This document shows, piece after piece, positions 1 through 7,652 of a stretch of 25,554 nt of DNA. The notes under the pieces were generated by a model. It did no database searches, had not been told where the DNA came from, and saw only the letters and a list, made by a program, of their open reading frames with translations. Position 1 is the stretch's first letter; each line of letters starts with the position of its first letter. The stretch is from Spirochaetota bacterium (GTDB lineage: Bacteria; Spirochaetota; Spirochaetia; DSM-27196; PWMO01): the NCBI GenBank assembly GCA_009908735.1, contig JAAAOR010000113.1, positions 1-25,554 of the forward strand, in the 5' to 3' direction. The translations under genes and the position numbers were made by a program.

Positions 1-4
1 TCTC

Positions 5-475
5 ATGAGGGACGAGAAGCTCAAGGAGCAGATCGACGAGATAATCCGGGATATCCACGATAACGAGGACCCGGACGAGATGAACGCCTTTCGGAAGCTC
101 ATACGCAAGCGTGTGCCGTTCTTCCGCCGCGGCTACTTCGCCGCGTATCTGCTCAAACACTACAGCACACCGTCGAAATCCGGCAAACCGTCCAAGCCGG
201 CAAGACCGACCAAGCAGACCGATAAGAGCGGCGACTTTGCTACAGTGTTTGTCGGCGTCGGGAAGAACCGTAAGGTGTTTCCTCGCGACCTCATCCAGCT
301 CTTCACGGGTGTTGACGGCGTGACCTCCGACGATATCGGGCAGATCAAGATCCTCGATAAGTACTCCTTCATTGAGCTGTCGAAGGGCAAGGCGCAGGGG
401 GCAATCGACGAGCTAAGCGGCAAGGAATACCGCGGTCGAAAGCTCAACGTGAACTACGCTCGCAAGGTCGACTGA
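5..475 (+). CDS. DbpA-type RNA-binding domain protein, probably C-terminal part of a DEAD-box RNA helicase
   Basis: The visible 156 residues have two parts. Residues 1-60 are helical and charged, and resemble the segment that follows the helicase core in DEAD-box proteins. Residues of about 76-154 look like the RRM-like DbpA RNA-binding domain (PRDLIQLF, then SFIEL, then a closing RKLNVNYARK stretch). A Lys/Pro/Ser-rich linker at about 53-74 joins them. The DbpA domain binds structured RNA, classically 23S rRNA hairpin 92, which suggests ribosome assembly or RNA remodelling. Only four bases lie upstream and they hold no stop and no Shine-Dalgarno site, so the true start is probably outside the window. 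A standalone DbpA-domain protein starting at the ATG is the alternative. The helicase motifs are not visible, so helicase identity is inference. Confidence 0.7.
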   Translation: MRDEKLKEQIDEIIRDIHDNEDPDEMNAFRKLIRKRVPFFRRGYFAAYLLKHYSTPSKSGKPSKPARPTKQTDKSGDFATVFVGVGKNRKVFPRDLIQLFTGVDGVTSDDIGQIKILDKYSFIELSKGKAQGAIDELSGKEYRGRKLNVNYARKVD

Positions 476-523
476 CTCACGGCAGAACGTTACGACGAGC
501 TTTATCGGTTCGAACTGAGGCGG

Positions 524-1714
524 CTAGAACATGAGCCGACTTACGAGCAGCAGTGCAATATAGAAGTTGATCCCCATAGCGGCGAGTAGGATTGCAACGG
601 CCGCGACCTCGAGGCGCTGCGCGGCCCGCTCGCACCGGCGGGCGAGGCTCGACGGTTCCCCGGGTATGACGAGCAATCCCGCCATCGGATCGTTCGGTCG
701 CCGCAGACCGGCAACGCCGTCGGAACTCGCACCCGCAGCGGCGCCCACGCGGGGTGTTCCAAAGACGAAGTAGCGCGCCGGCTCAGCCGGGGCTACGCCC
801 ACATCCACTTTTCGCGCGCCGGCGCGAACGAGCTCGGAGGCGACGGTCGCGTCCACGGTGCGCACCACGTAGGCCTCGCCGTCGGGAAGCAGTGTCTCGC
901 CGCGTGTATCGAAATCGTGGCGAAGTGGCAACCGCAGGATGTCACGCTCGGCGCGGAGATAGCGCCCGCGGCGCCACATGCGGCGGTAAAGCGGAAACGA
1001 GATGAAGCCGGGTGGCAGCAGGGGTAGCATCGGCATGAGGGAACAGCTTACCGCCAGTATCGCCGCGGCCCGGTCCGCGGGTTCGCGCAGGAGTATGTAG
1101 GCGGCAAGAAGCAGCGCCAGCGAGCCGACTGCAAGCGAAGCAGGCGTGAGCAGGTTCCAGTATTCATTTCGCTGTCGGCCGGTCCATACCGAATGCGGAA
1201 GCACCTCTTCATCCGGTCCGTCGTAAAGGATAAGCAGGAGCTCATCGCTCCCTTCTCCGGCGCGAAACACCGGACGATCTCCCTCCAGCAGCAATGGCCC
1301 GGAGACGAACACGGGGGTCCGCTCGGCAAGCGTCGTCAGTCGGGACCACGGCACGCGGTCTGGGCTTTCCCCCGCGTAAGGCCAGGAAGGCTCCTGCCGG
1401 GCCCCGGCTGCGGGGAGCAGATAGGCGGAGGTACGGGCAACATCCGCTGCAACCGAAATGGCCCCGTCGTTGAGCCAGATTACATCATCATCCTCGATAG
1501 CCTCGAGGCGACCAAAGAAGCGATAGGTCCCCGCGACGTCCGTCGCGCGCCGCAGCTGCGAGAGAGCCCCGTAGGTCACCGTGGGCGCGCGAGCGGCGCT
1601 CACCAAAGCTCCTCGAAAGCGTCGCCACCTGCGCCGAACGGAGACGGCACCGACGCCGGGAATGATAAGGAAAAACGTACATGCAAGACCGAAGACCAGG
1701 TACCAGGTGCTCAT
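524..1714 (-). CDS. Unknown integral membrane protein
   Basis: I do not recognise this 396-residue protein. It has a hydrophobic N-terminal segment (about residues 4-24), then a non-membrane region rich in acidic residues and turns. Two adjacent membrane segments follow in the middle (from NLLTPASLAVGSLALLLAAY through the PMLPLLPPGFISFPLY stretch), then an Arg-rich second soluble region, and a last membrane segment at the extreme C-terminus. No catalytic motif is visible. I chose the ATG at 1714; the reading frame could begin 18 bases upstream at a TTG, but that adds nothing domain-like. No clear Shine-Dalgarno sequence precedes it. It is divergent from the metallo-hydrolase, with only 39 bases between the two start codons. 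The pattern of paired soluble halves recalls E3 ligase/GIDE-like or other bacterial membrane proteins of unknown role, but this is not strong enough to name it. Confidence 0.75.
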   Translation of the reverse strand: MSTWYLVFGLACTFFLIIPGVGAVSVRRRWRRFRGALVSAARAPTVTYGALSQLRRATDVAGTYRFFGRLEAIEDDDVIWLNDGAISVAADVARTSAYLLPAAGARQEPSWPYAGESPDRVPWSRLTTLAERTPVFVSGPLLLEGDRPVFRAGEGSDELLLILYDGPDEEVLPHSVWTGRQRNEYWNLLTPASLAVGSLALLLAAYILLREPADRAAAILAVSCSLMPMLPLLPPGFISFPLYRRMWRRGRYLRAERDILRLPLRHDFDTRGETLLPDGEAYVVRTVDATVASELVRAGARKVDVGVAPAEPARYFVFGTPRVGAAAGASSDGVAGLRRPNDPMAGLLVIPGEPSSLARRCERAAQRLEVAAVAILLAAMGINFYIALLLVSRLMF

Positions 1715-1715
1715 C

Positions 1716-1744
1716 TTGTGAAATGCCGCCAACTAGAGTAGGCT
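1716..1744 (+). promoter_or_regulatory. Weak candidate promoter for the metallo-hydrolase
   Basis: TTGTGA (1716-1721), 17 bases, then TAGGCT (1739-1744). Predicted transcription start is near 1751, three bases before the ATG at 1754. The -10 matches consensus at only three positions, so this is speculative. It is listed because the same promoter-to-start distance recurs at stronger promoters in the window. Confidence 0.25.
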
Positions 1745-1753
1745 GATAGTACC

Positions 1754-2428
1754 ATGGTAGAGCGAATGGTCGTAGAGCCCGTGCACACAAACGTGTACGC
1801 GTTTGCCACCGCCAAGAAGGAATGCATCGTAATCGACCCCGGCGCCGATGGCCCGGCTATCGTTCGACGTCTCGAAGCCATGAATATGAAGCCCAAGGCA
1901 ATCCTTCTGACCCACGGACACCTCGATCACTCCTCGGCAGTACGCTACATCCAGGATCACTACGAGGAAGAAGTACCCCTTGCCATTCATAAGGCCGACG
2001 CGAAGATGCTCGGCAAGAAAGCGCTGAACCTCCACCAAGAGCTCTTCGCCGGCATGGGTCCCGATGGAGAGGCGCTGTTCCAGGAACTATACACCCCCCT
2101 GCCCGACGCGGACATCAAGCTCGTCGACGGGGACACAATCCTCGATACCGACCTCACCGTCATCCATACGCCCGGACATACGCCCGGCAGTGTCTGTTTT
2201 TATTCCGAAGAGGAGAAGGCGGTATTTACCGGTGACACGCTGTTTTTTAAAGATATCGGTACCACCGATTCCGGCAAGGGAAACCGCAAGCAGCTGCTCA
2301 AAAGCATAACCGAGCGGCTCCTCACATTGCCACCTGAGACACGGCTCTACCCCGCGCACGGTCCCCTGTCCACCATTGAGCGTGAAGTAAAGAATAATCC
2401 GGTACTTCGCAAAGAAGGGGTGATCTGA
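1754..2428 (+). CDS. Metallo-beta-lactamase-fold hydrolase (glyoxalase II-like)
   Basis: A 224-residue single-domain metallo-beta-lactamase-fold protein. The metal ligands are all present: H54-G-H56-L-D58-H59 in THGHLDHS, H142 in HTPGHTPGS, D161 in FTGDTLF and H202 in YPAHGP. Length and motif spacing fit the short glyoxalase II-like (hydroxyacylglutathione hydrolase family) hydrolases that bind two metal ions and hydrolyse thioesters or similar substrates in the cytoplasm. The longer C-terminal glutathione-binding domain of true GloB is absent, so the substrate cannot be named. An in-frame ATG at 1766 is a possible alternative start. Neither start has a good Shine-Dalgarno site. The gene ends six bases from the stop of the convergent small unknown gene. 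Confidence 0.88.
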   Translation: MVERMVVEPVHTNVYAFATAKKECIVIDPGADGPAIVRRLEAMNMKPKAILLTHGHLDHSSAVRYIQDHYEEEVPLAIHKADAKMLGKKALNLHQELFAGMGPDGEALFQELYTPLPDADIKLVDGDTILDTDLTVIHTPGHTPGSVCFYSEEEKAVFTGDTLFFKDIGTTDSGKGNRKQLLKSITERLLTLPPETRLYPAHGPLSTIEREVKNNPVLRKEGVI

Positions 2429-2434
2429 GGCGGG

Positions 2435-2827
2435 CTAAACGAGGCCGTTGAGGATATTCCCGAGCGAGTCCGCCTGACCGGCATACCCTGATGCGGAGAG
2501 CTGCTGCAACACCTGGTGGAGTTGTGCCGAATAGCGCTCGATCATGGCGTCCACCTGCTGGGCGGAGGCGCCGTCGTCATCTGCGGTAAAGCGCTCGGCG
2601 CTCTTCATACGGGCAAGTCTCTCGATGAGGCTGTCGAGAACCTGCAGCTTCTGAATGCTGAAACCGCCCGCCTCGCCGGACGGTGGCACCCCCTGAATAT
2701 GTTTCAGCCGCGCGTATCCGAGAGGACCGTTCACAGGAAGTGCGAGCTTCCCCATCCCGTAGCGCGCCCTCACCAGGCTCGTCACAGGCACCGTCTGTGG
2801 TCCATTGGAAATACTTGCATCAAGCAT
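2435..2827 (-). CDS. Small conserved-looking protein of unknown function
   Basis: A 130-residue protein I do not recognise. The N-terminal half is Gly/Pro-containing and likely extended. The C-terminal half (about residues 60-130) is helical, with heptad-like leucines and ending LGNILNGLV. There is no signal peptide or membrane segment. The start is the ATG at 2827, because GGAGG at 2836-2840 lies eight bases upstream; the reading frame runs five codons further to a TTG that overlaps this Shine-Dalgarno site. It lies 78 bases downstream of the DksA-like gene on the same strand and could be cotranscribed with it. It converges on the metallo-hydrolase with a six-base gap. Confidence 0.7.
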   Translation of the reverse strand: MLDASISNGPQTVPVTSLVRARYGMGKLALPVNGPLGYARLKHIQGVPPSGEAGGFSIQKLQVLDSLIERLARMKSAERFTADDDGASAQQVDAMIERYSAQLHQVLQQLSASGYAGQADSLGNILNGLV

Positions 2828-2905
2828 TTCTCCATCCTCCAATTACAGTTATCGGAAAATGGGAGGCGGACCTTAGCGATGTGGGGGATTCGGTCTGCGG
2901 GCGCG

Positions 2906-3262
2906 TCAGCGGTTGCGGCGCTCGAGCTCGTTCTGGTATTCGATACGATAGAGCGCGTACGGGATGGCTTCGAGGCGCTCCTTTGGAATCGGCGTGCCAC
3001 TCTTGAGGCAAATACCGTATTTGCCGGCCTCTATGCGTGCAAGCGCGGCGTCTATCAGGTTCAGCCGCTTCATTTCCTGAGCGCCGAGGGCGTCAAGCAC
3101 CCGCTTATCTACGTCGGTGCTTGCGATGTCCACGAGATCTTTGGAGTCATCGGTGTCGATAATGTTCTGAAAGTCTTCGTTCTCCGCCATGAGATTGTCG
3201 AGGATCTCCTTCTTCATGGTGAGGAGCTTCTGTCTCATACGCTCAACGAACTCTTTGTCCAT
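2906..3262 (-). CDS. DksA/TraR-family protein with degenerate zinc finger
   Basis: A 118-residue DksA/TraR-like protein. The N-terminal coiled coil carries the tip motif DxxDxA (D42, D45, A47), which in DksA reaches into the RNA polymerase secondary channel. The C-terminal globular part keeps the family sequence KYGICLKSGTPIPKERLEAIPYA. The four zinc cysteines would sit at positions 85, 88, 106 and 109; only C85 is kept, with Ser, Arg and Tyr at the others. A functional non-zinc DksA paralogue is known in Pseudomonas aeruginosa (DksA2), so loss of zinc need not mean loss of function. A role in transcription control, perhaps of rRNA or stress genes, is inferred from the family. The ATG at 3262 has GAGGG five bases upstream. 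The gene is divergent from infA. Confidence 0.85.
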   Translation of the reverse strand: MDKEFVERMRQKLLTMKKEILDNLMAENEDFQNIIDTDDSKDLVDIASTDVDKRVLDALGAQEMKRLNLIDAALARIEAGKYGICLKSGTPIPKERLEAIPYALYRIEYQNELERRNR

Positions 3263-3291
3263 CTTATCCCTCTGCCGAAATATGGCGCCTC

Positions 3292-3320
3292 ACAATGATA
3301 GAAAGGTGGGGAAAAGTCAA
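3292..3320 (-). promoter_or_regulatory. Candidate promoter of the DksA-like gene
   Basis: Read on the minus strand: TTGACT (3320-3315), 17 bases, then CATTGT (3297-3292). The -35 is good and the -10 is poor. The predicted transcript would have an ordinary leader of about 23 bases containing the GAGGG Shine-Dalgarno site. Confidence 0.35.
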
Positions 3321-3373
3321 TACTTCTCAGGATCTGCGGCAGGGTATATATGCCGTGAAACAAAGAATCTGCG

Positions 3374-3402
3374 TTGACAAAGGCGGCAGTTTCACATAGC
3401 GT
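3374..3402 (+). promoter_or_regulatory. Promoter of infA
   Basis: A consensus TTGACA at 3374-3379, 17 bases, then TAGCGT at 3397-3402, which keeps the key T, A and final T of the -10. Predicted transcription start is near 3409, giving a leader of about 30 bases with the Shine-Dalgarno site GAGGAGG before the GTG start. Confidence 0.6.
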
Positions 3403-3438
3403 TATGAGAACGATATTTATACGGCTCGAGGAGGTTTC

Positions 3439-3657
3439 GTGGCCAAAGAAGAAGCCATTGAAGTGGAAGGCATCGTAAAGGAATCACTTCCCAATACGAT
3501 GTTTCGCGTTGAACTGAAGAACGGACACCTGATCCTCGCCCATCTCTCGGGCAAGATGCGCAAACACTACATTCGCATCGTACCCGGAGACAAAGTGAAA
3601 GTAGCACTCTCCCCCTACGACCTCAACCGCGGTCGCATCGTCTACCGAGAACGATGA
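3439..3657 (+). CDS. infA: Translation initiation factor IF-1
   Basis: A 72-residue protein with the exact length and OB-fold sequence of IF-1. It opens [19 protein letters not shown], carries the conserved FRVELKNGH and [13 protein letters not shown] stretches, and ends with [14 protein letters not shown]-1 binds the A site of the 30S subunit and helps IF-2 and IF-3 select the initiator tRNA. The start codon is GTG, supported by the Shine-Dalgarno sequence GAGGAGG at 3428-3434. It has its own promoter and no ribosomal-protein neighbours, unlike the common rpmJ-linked arrangement. Its last 16 bases overlap the end of the convergent smr gene. Confidence 0.97.
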   Translation: MAKEEAIEVEGIVKESLPNTMFRVELKNGHLILAHLSGKMRKHYIRIVPGDKVKVALSPYDLNRGRIVYRER

Positions 3658-4100
3658 CGTAGCACCACCCACAGAGCGCCAGAGCCGCCGTCGCGCCGCT
3701 TCGGCGTACCCATCGCCCCCGTGTCGGGGTGTTTTTCGATAAACCGGCGAACAGCAGCACCGAGCACACCGCCGCTCTGCGAGTGCAGGCCCTTGCCGTG
3801 GACTATGAGCACTTTCCGATAGCCGGCGGCGAGCCCCGCCTCTACGAAGCGTCCCGTTGCCGCCAGGGCTTCCTCCACGGTCAACCCATGCAGGTCGATC
3901 TCGTCGTCGATGGGAAGTGATGCGGGACGAGGCCCAAGCCCGGACGTGCCGCCGGCGCCCTCAGCATCCAGCTTTTCGCCAGGATCCGGCGGATAGCGGT
4001 CGAGGAGTGATTCGAGCTGCTCTCGCCGCCGGCGCTGCGTCTCACTGTCCGCGCGTCGCTCGTTCTCTTCCCATTGCCTGAGAATATCCTCGAAACTCAT
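3642..4100 (-). CDS. Smr-domain protein
   Basis: A 152-residue protein with a charged helical N-terminal part (about residues 1-45), a Gly-rich linker, and a C-terminal Smr domain from about residue 65. The Smr signatures are DLHGLT at 69-74 and HGKGLHS at 101-107. Smr domains occur at the end of MutS2 and as standalone proteins, and have nicking or RNA-cleaving nuclease activity in characterised members. The start codon overlaps the batD stop as ATGA, so it is translated from the end of the Bat operon. A functional link to Bat is not implied by the domain. The 3' end overlaps infA by 16 bases on the other strand. Confidence 0.9.
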   Translation of the reverse strand: MSFEDILRQWEENERRADSETQRRRREQLESLLDRYPPDPGEKLDAEGAGGTSGLGPRPASLPIDDEIDLHGLTVEEALAATGRFVEAGLAAGYRKVLIVHGKGLHSQSGGVLGAAVRRFIEKHPDTGAMGTPKRRDGGSGALWVVLRHRSR

Positions 4101-6139
4101 CGCTTACTCACCAGCAACATACTCTCTTCCATCCAGCCTTCCACACCGAACCCGGTACGAATCAGGCGATACCCTCCGTAGCGGTCAAGCGGTGCCACTG
4201 CGGTGCCCGCCGGCAGCGAAAGCCACTGCTTTGCCTCGGCCACCGGCACCTGCTTGAGCACCGCCTCCTGCTGCTGGACCACCGCGGTCGGGCGGGCGGC
4301 ACCTTGCAACGCATATACCATAAGCACCCCGGCGGCGATCATCAACAGGAGGGTCGAAATGAGCCCGATGGCGTAGCGCGCGGTGCCACCGCGGTTGATG
4401 GCAAACGCGAGGCCGCCCAGCAGATAGGCAAGCACGAAAAGCGCCACCATTGCCACGTCGGGATGGAACCGGGGGGCGACCTCCACCTGGCGATCCAGCC
4501 CGTACTGATCCTCGACCCAGGCCAGTCCCGCACGCGCATCATCAAACATGGGGCGGATGCGCAGTGACTCCCGCAGCGCGTAGACACTCTGTCCCCGCTC
4601 CTCGGCGAGATACGCGGTGTACCCGAGGTTGTAGAGAATGCCGGGACTGCGCGGGTAGTCCTCGTAGAGCGTTTCCAGACGCCACATAGCCTCGGCAATC
4701 CGGCCGTTCTCAAGCGCAGCAACGGATAGCTCGAGCTCCTCGCGGGGAAGGTCGCGCACTGGCGTCGCGGCAATGACAACCGCGGCGAACGGTAGGACGA
4801 GCAGCGAGACCACACCGGTGCGTTTCGCCGTCACACCAGCCCACGAGAGCGCGATAAGCACAAGCGGCGGCAGAAAGAGAAGATAAAAGGCGGGGATGCG
4901 GTACATCTCCACCGGCTCTACCCGCCGAATCTCGGCGACCCCGAGGGGCCCGAACGGCGTGCTCTCCTGGGCCTGAGCCACGGTCGCCTCGGCAGCCTGT
5001 ACGTCGAGCGTGAATCGATAGGGTCCCTGAGCTCTGACCCGCCGGCTGTTCGGATCGAGCCAGTAAAAGCGCTCCACCACGACCTCGTGTTCACCTGGCT
5101 CCCGGGGTGCAACCCGGAGTCGGAGCTCACGCGAGCCGACCAGTCCCGCGGCTACCGGGGCGACCTCGCTTTGCTCTCCGATGGAACCGATCGTCATCTG
5201 CCCCGCATTCACCTCGGGGAAGCGGAAAAAGTCGAGGTTACCGGTTCCCTCCGCACGGAGGGTAAGAACGGAGGTGTCTCCCTCGGTGACTAGAGTCTCG
5301 GAGAGCTCGGCGGAGAACCGATAGTTGCCGACCGCGAGGGTGGTGCGGACCTCCTCGGGTAGCGGCTGTACATCCACCACGAGGGCATCCGCCCGTCGCG
5401 CCATCTCGCCGCGCCCGACAAGCGCCGAGGGGATGCGAAGCTCGCCGGGACTCGACGGCGTCATGAGAAACGTTGCGACGGGGTAGCGCAGCAGCTCGAC
5501 CCCGGAAACGACCTCGCTTGCCACCGACCCGAGACCCTGCACCTCCTCGAAGACCGCGCCGCTCGGGGGCTCCACATCGATGGTCCCGGGGAAAGAGAAG
5601 CTCGTGGCCTTCTCTATCTCGAGGTACACGGGAACGGTTTGGCCCTCGTACACGGTTTCGGCGGGTAGATGCCAGGCGGCGTCAAAGGGCACGCGGGAGT
5701 CGCCGCTCGACAAACCAATCTCCACGAGGTGGCGCTCGGTCTGCCAGGTTCGCCCCTGCTCGTCGGAGAGTTGGACTGGCTCGAGGATTACACGCCCGGC
5801 CGCCTCCGCGCGGAAGGGTATCTCGATCTCCAGGCGGCCTCGGCTCAGCCCGGGGAAGCCGCTGCGCCCGGCCTCCACGATGGACGCGCCGGAGAGCTTG
5901 GTGATCGCCTGGGGGTACTCCGGTTCCTCGAGGGATAGCTCTGCAACCGGCAAATCGGTCGCGCGGATCATCAGCGAGAAGCGCTCACCCACACTGATTC
6001 GGGAGGGCTCCACAGTAGAGTCGAGCCCTTCCTGAGCCTGGAGGGCGTACGGCGCTGTAAGCGTTACTGCGAGAAGGACGAGCCGCGCTACCAGGCAGGC
6101 ATGTCCGGCTCGTCTTCCACCTCTTCTGTGGCAAACCAC
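4097..6139 (-). CDS. batD: BatD-like protein fused to a BatE-like TPR/SH3 region
   Basis: A 680-residue envelope protein. It has a signal peptide (hydrophobic core about residues 17-34, then AQA-like cleavage context), a large periplasmic BatD-type beta-sandwich region (about 40-400), and two membrane segments (417-436, 442-460). A TPR-like helical region follows (about 470-540, with LYNLGYTAYLAEERGQSVYALRESL type helices), then two more membrane segments (560-581, 589-612) and a C-terminal SH3b-like domain (about 622-676, ending GWMEESMLLV). BatD proteins are parts of the Bacteroides aerotolerance (Bat) system. The TPR plus SH3 tail matches what is separate as BatE in Bacteroidetes. The start is a GTG at 6139 with the Shine-Dalgarno sequence AAAGGAGGG six bases upstream, inside the end of batC (52-base overlap). 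It overlaps smr by ATGA. Confidence 0.85.
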   Translation of the reverse strand: MVCHRRGGRRAGHACLVARLVLLAVTLTAPYALQAQEGLDSTVEPSRISVGERFSLMIRATDLPVAELSLEEPEYPQAITKLSGASIVEAGRSGFPGLSRGRLEIEIPFRAEAAGRVILEPVQLSDEQGRTWQTERHLVEIGLSSGDSRVPFDAAWHLPAETVYEGQTVPVYLEIEKATSFSFPGTIDVEPPSGAVFEEVQGLGSVASEVVSGVELLRYPVATFLMTPSSPGELRIPSALVGRGEMARRADALVVDVQPLPEEVRTTLAVGNYRFSAELSETLVTEGDTSVLTLRAEGTGNLDFFRFPEVNAGQMTIGSIGEQSEVAPVAAGLVGSRELRLRVAPREPGEHEVVVERFYWLDPNSRRVRAQGPYRFTLDVQAAEATVAQAQESTPFGPLGVAEIRRVEPVEMYRIPAFYLLFLPPLVLIALSWAGVTAKRTGVVSLLVLPFAAVVIAATPVRDLPREELELSVAALENGRIAEAMWRLETLYEDYPRSPGILYNLGYTAYLAEERGQSVYALRESLRIRPMFDDARAGLAWVEDQYGLDRQVEVAPRFHPDVAMVALFVLAYLLGGLAFAINRGGTARYAIGLISTLLLMIAAGVLMVYALQGAARPTAVVQQQEAVLKQVPVAEAKQWLSLPAGTAVAPLDRYGGYRLIRTGFGVEGWMEESMLLVSKR

Positions 6140-6666
6140 CGGCTTCCCTCCTTTCTCCGAATGTACTCCAGTATTCGCACCGACTGCGCCGACGGCGCTC
6201 CGCCACTGCCGGTCTCGGAGGCATCCTCTCGGACCACTTGCTCGCTCGCCCGAACCTTTTCCAGTGCAAGCTCCAAGTTCACCTTGGCATCAACACTCCC
6301 CGGATCGATCTCGAGCGCGCGCTTGAATTGGGTGTAGGCATCCTGATACCGCCCCCGCTCGTGGTAGAATACACCCTTGTTGAAGGTCACTCCAAAGAGG
6401 ATATCCGCATCGCCGCTTTCCTCGGCGCGTTGCCACATCCCGAGCGCTGCCTGAACCTCGCCGAGGGCGTAGTAAACGTTCCCGAGGTTATAGGCGATTT
6501 GAGCGCGATACTCGTCGTTCTCCCATGCCCGCAGATAGTCCACGGTCGCCCGCTGGAAGCGGCCCTGGCCGTAGGCATAATTCCCCCGGATGACACGAAG
6601 ATGGGGCTCCGCGCCGCATCCGGAGAGCAGCACGACGGCCACAGCGGCGATGACAACCCGTCTCAC
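6088..6666 (-). CDS. batC: BatC-like TPR lipoprotein
   Basis: A 192-residue lipoprotein. It opens with a short signal peptide ending in the lipobox LLSGC (Cys17), so it is predicted to be membrane-anchored in the envelope. Tetratricopeptide repeats follow: one at about residues 54-85 (AYNLGNVYYALGEVQAAL) and one at about 88-121 (GVFYHERGRYQDAYTQFKRALEIDPG). These are typical of BatC, which is thought to act as the scaffold of the Bat complex. The C-terminal third is Ser/Gly/acidic-rich and ends in an Arg/Trp-containing stretch. I chose the GTG at 6666, because it forms a GTGA overlap with the batB stop and follows GGAGGGG at good spacing. The ATG five codons upstream leaves no room for that site and adds residues before the signal peptide. 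Confidence 0.85.
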   Translation of the reverse strand: MRRVVIAAVAVVLLSGCGAEPHLRVIRGNYAYGQGRFQRATVDYLRAWENDEYRAQIAYNLGNVYYALGEVQAALGMWQRAEESGDADILFGVTFNKGVFYHERGRYQDAYTQFKRALEIDPGSVDAKVNLELALEKVRASEQVVREDASETGSGGAPSAQSVRILEYIRRKEGSRWFATEEVEDEPDMPAW

Positions 6667-7652
6667 ACGACACCCCTCCATCGAAATACCCGCACGAAGA
6701 CACTGAGCGACAGCGCAATCACCGCGAGGACCAGAAAGACGCGAAACCGTAGCACTGAGACCAGGCGAAAGCCCTCCCGCTCACGCCGCTCTTCAAACCC
6801 GCGGATCTCACGCATCAGCCCTCCGAACGCCTCACCGCCGGAACCCCGGAATGAGGACCCGCCCGAGGCGCGGGCTATATCCTCCATGATAGTCGGGTCG
6901 GCGCGGGAGAACACCACGTTTCCCTCGGCGTCGGTAAGCCGGCGGCCGTCTGAAAGAGTGATAGTCGAGCCCTCCGGAGAGCCGAAGGTCACGGTGAAGA
7001 TGGGCACGCCCGCGGCTCCGGCTACCTGAGCCGGACGCATGGGATTTCCCCGGTGCTGCTCGCCGTCGGAGAGAAGCACCAGAGCGCGGTTGCGGTTCGC
7101 TCCCTCGGGGAAGGCGGCAAACGCCGCCTCGAGCCCCTGCTCGAGGTCCGTCCCCGCGGCGGAGAGCACCTCTGTCCCCAATGAGCCGATGAAGGAGTCC
7201 ACCGCGACCCTGTCCTCGGTTACCGGCACCGTCCGCAGCGCCTGCCCTGCAAAGACAACGATACCGAAGCGCGCCGTCCGGAGATCCTGCACGATGCCTT
7301 GCATCGTGTCGCGCGCCTCGACGATACGTCCCGTCTGGTCGCCGTCGTTTGCCCGCATGCTACGCGAGACATCCACCGCGAAGACGACATCGACACCGCT
7401 TCGATCCTCCTCCACCGAGCGCTGTCCCCAGGAGAAACCCGCCAGCGCGAGGACGGCGAAGGCCATGGCCAGCGTGAAGAAGAGCGATGAGAAAAACCAC
7501 TTCACCAGATAAACCGTCAACACTGATTCGCGCCGCTGCCCGGCGAGCAGACCGAGGTCGTGCCGCCCGTTTCGGAACTGGTAGAACTGAAGTGCCGCAA
7601 GCGGGATCAGCGCCAGAAGCAGCCACAGGATGCGAGGATGCTCGATACTCAT
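6663..7652 (-). CDS. batB: BatB, VWA-domain membrane protein
   Basis: A 329-residue protein with two N-terminal membrane segments (about residues 7-26 and 52-76), a von Willebrand factor A domain (about 86-280) and a C-terminal membrane segment (about 303-323). The metal-ion-dependent adhesion site is intact: D94-x-S96-x-S98 in AVDVSRSM, T168 in AAGTDL and D196 in LLSDGE. This membrane-VWA-membrane order is typical of BatA/BatB, whose VWA domains face the periplasm or cytoplasmic surface and bind partners through a metal. The start overlaps the batA stop as ATGA. It is part of the MoxR-DUF58-Bat operon. Confidence 0.92.
   Translation of the reverse strand: MSIEHPRILWLLLALIPLAALQFYQFRNGRHDLGLLAGQRRESVLTVYLVKWFFSSLFFTLAMAFAVLALAGFSWGQRSVEEDRSGVDVVFAVDVSRSMRANDGDQTGRIVEARDTMQGIVQDLRTARFGIVVFAGQALRTVPVTEDRVAVDSFIGSLGTEVLSAAGTDLEQGLEAAFAAFPEGANRNRALVLLSDGEQHRGNPMRPAQVAGAAGVPIFTVTFGSPEGSTITLSDGRRLTDAEGNVVFSRADPTIMEDIARASGGSSFRGSGGEAFGGLMREIRGFEERREREGFRLVSVLRFRVFLVLAVIALSLSVFVRVFRWRGVV

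Noticed and set aside
1750..1759. The palindrome TACCATGGTA at the start of the metallo-hydrolase gene
   Set aside because: A single 10-base palindrome around an ATG with no partner site is not enough to call an operator.
2516..3298. A 260-codon plus-strand open frame opposite the small unknown gene and the DksA-like gene
   Set aside because: The DksA motifs on the minus strand are clear, and the plus-strand product shows no family features.
3340..3356. The inverted repeat CGGCA/TGCCG upstream of the infA promoter
   Set aside because: Arms are only five bases with an AT-rich middle. There is no T-run and no second copy, so it is neither a convincing terminator nor an operator.
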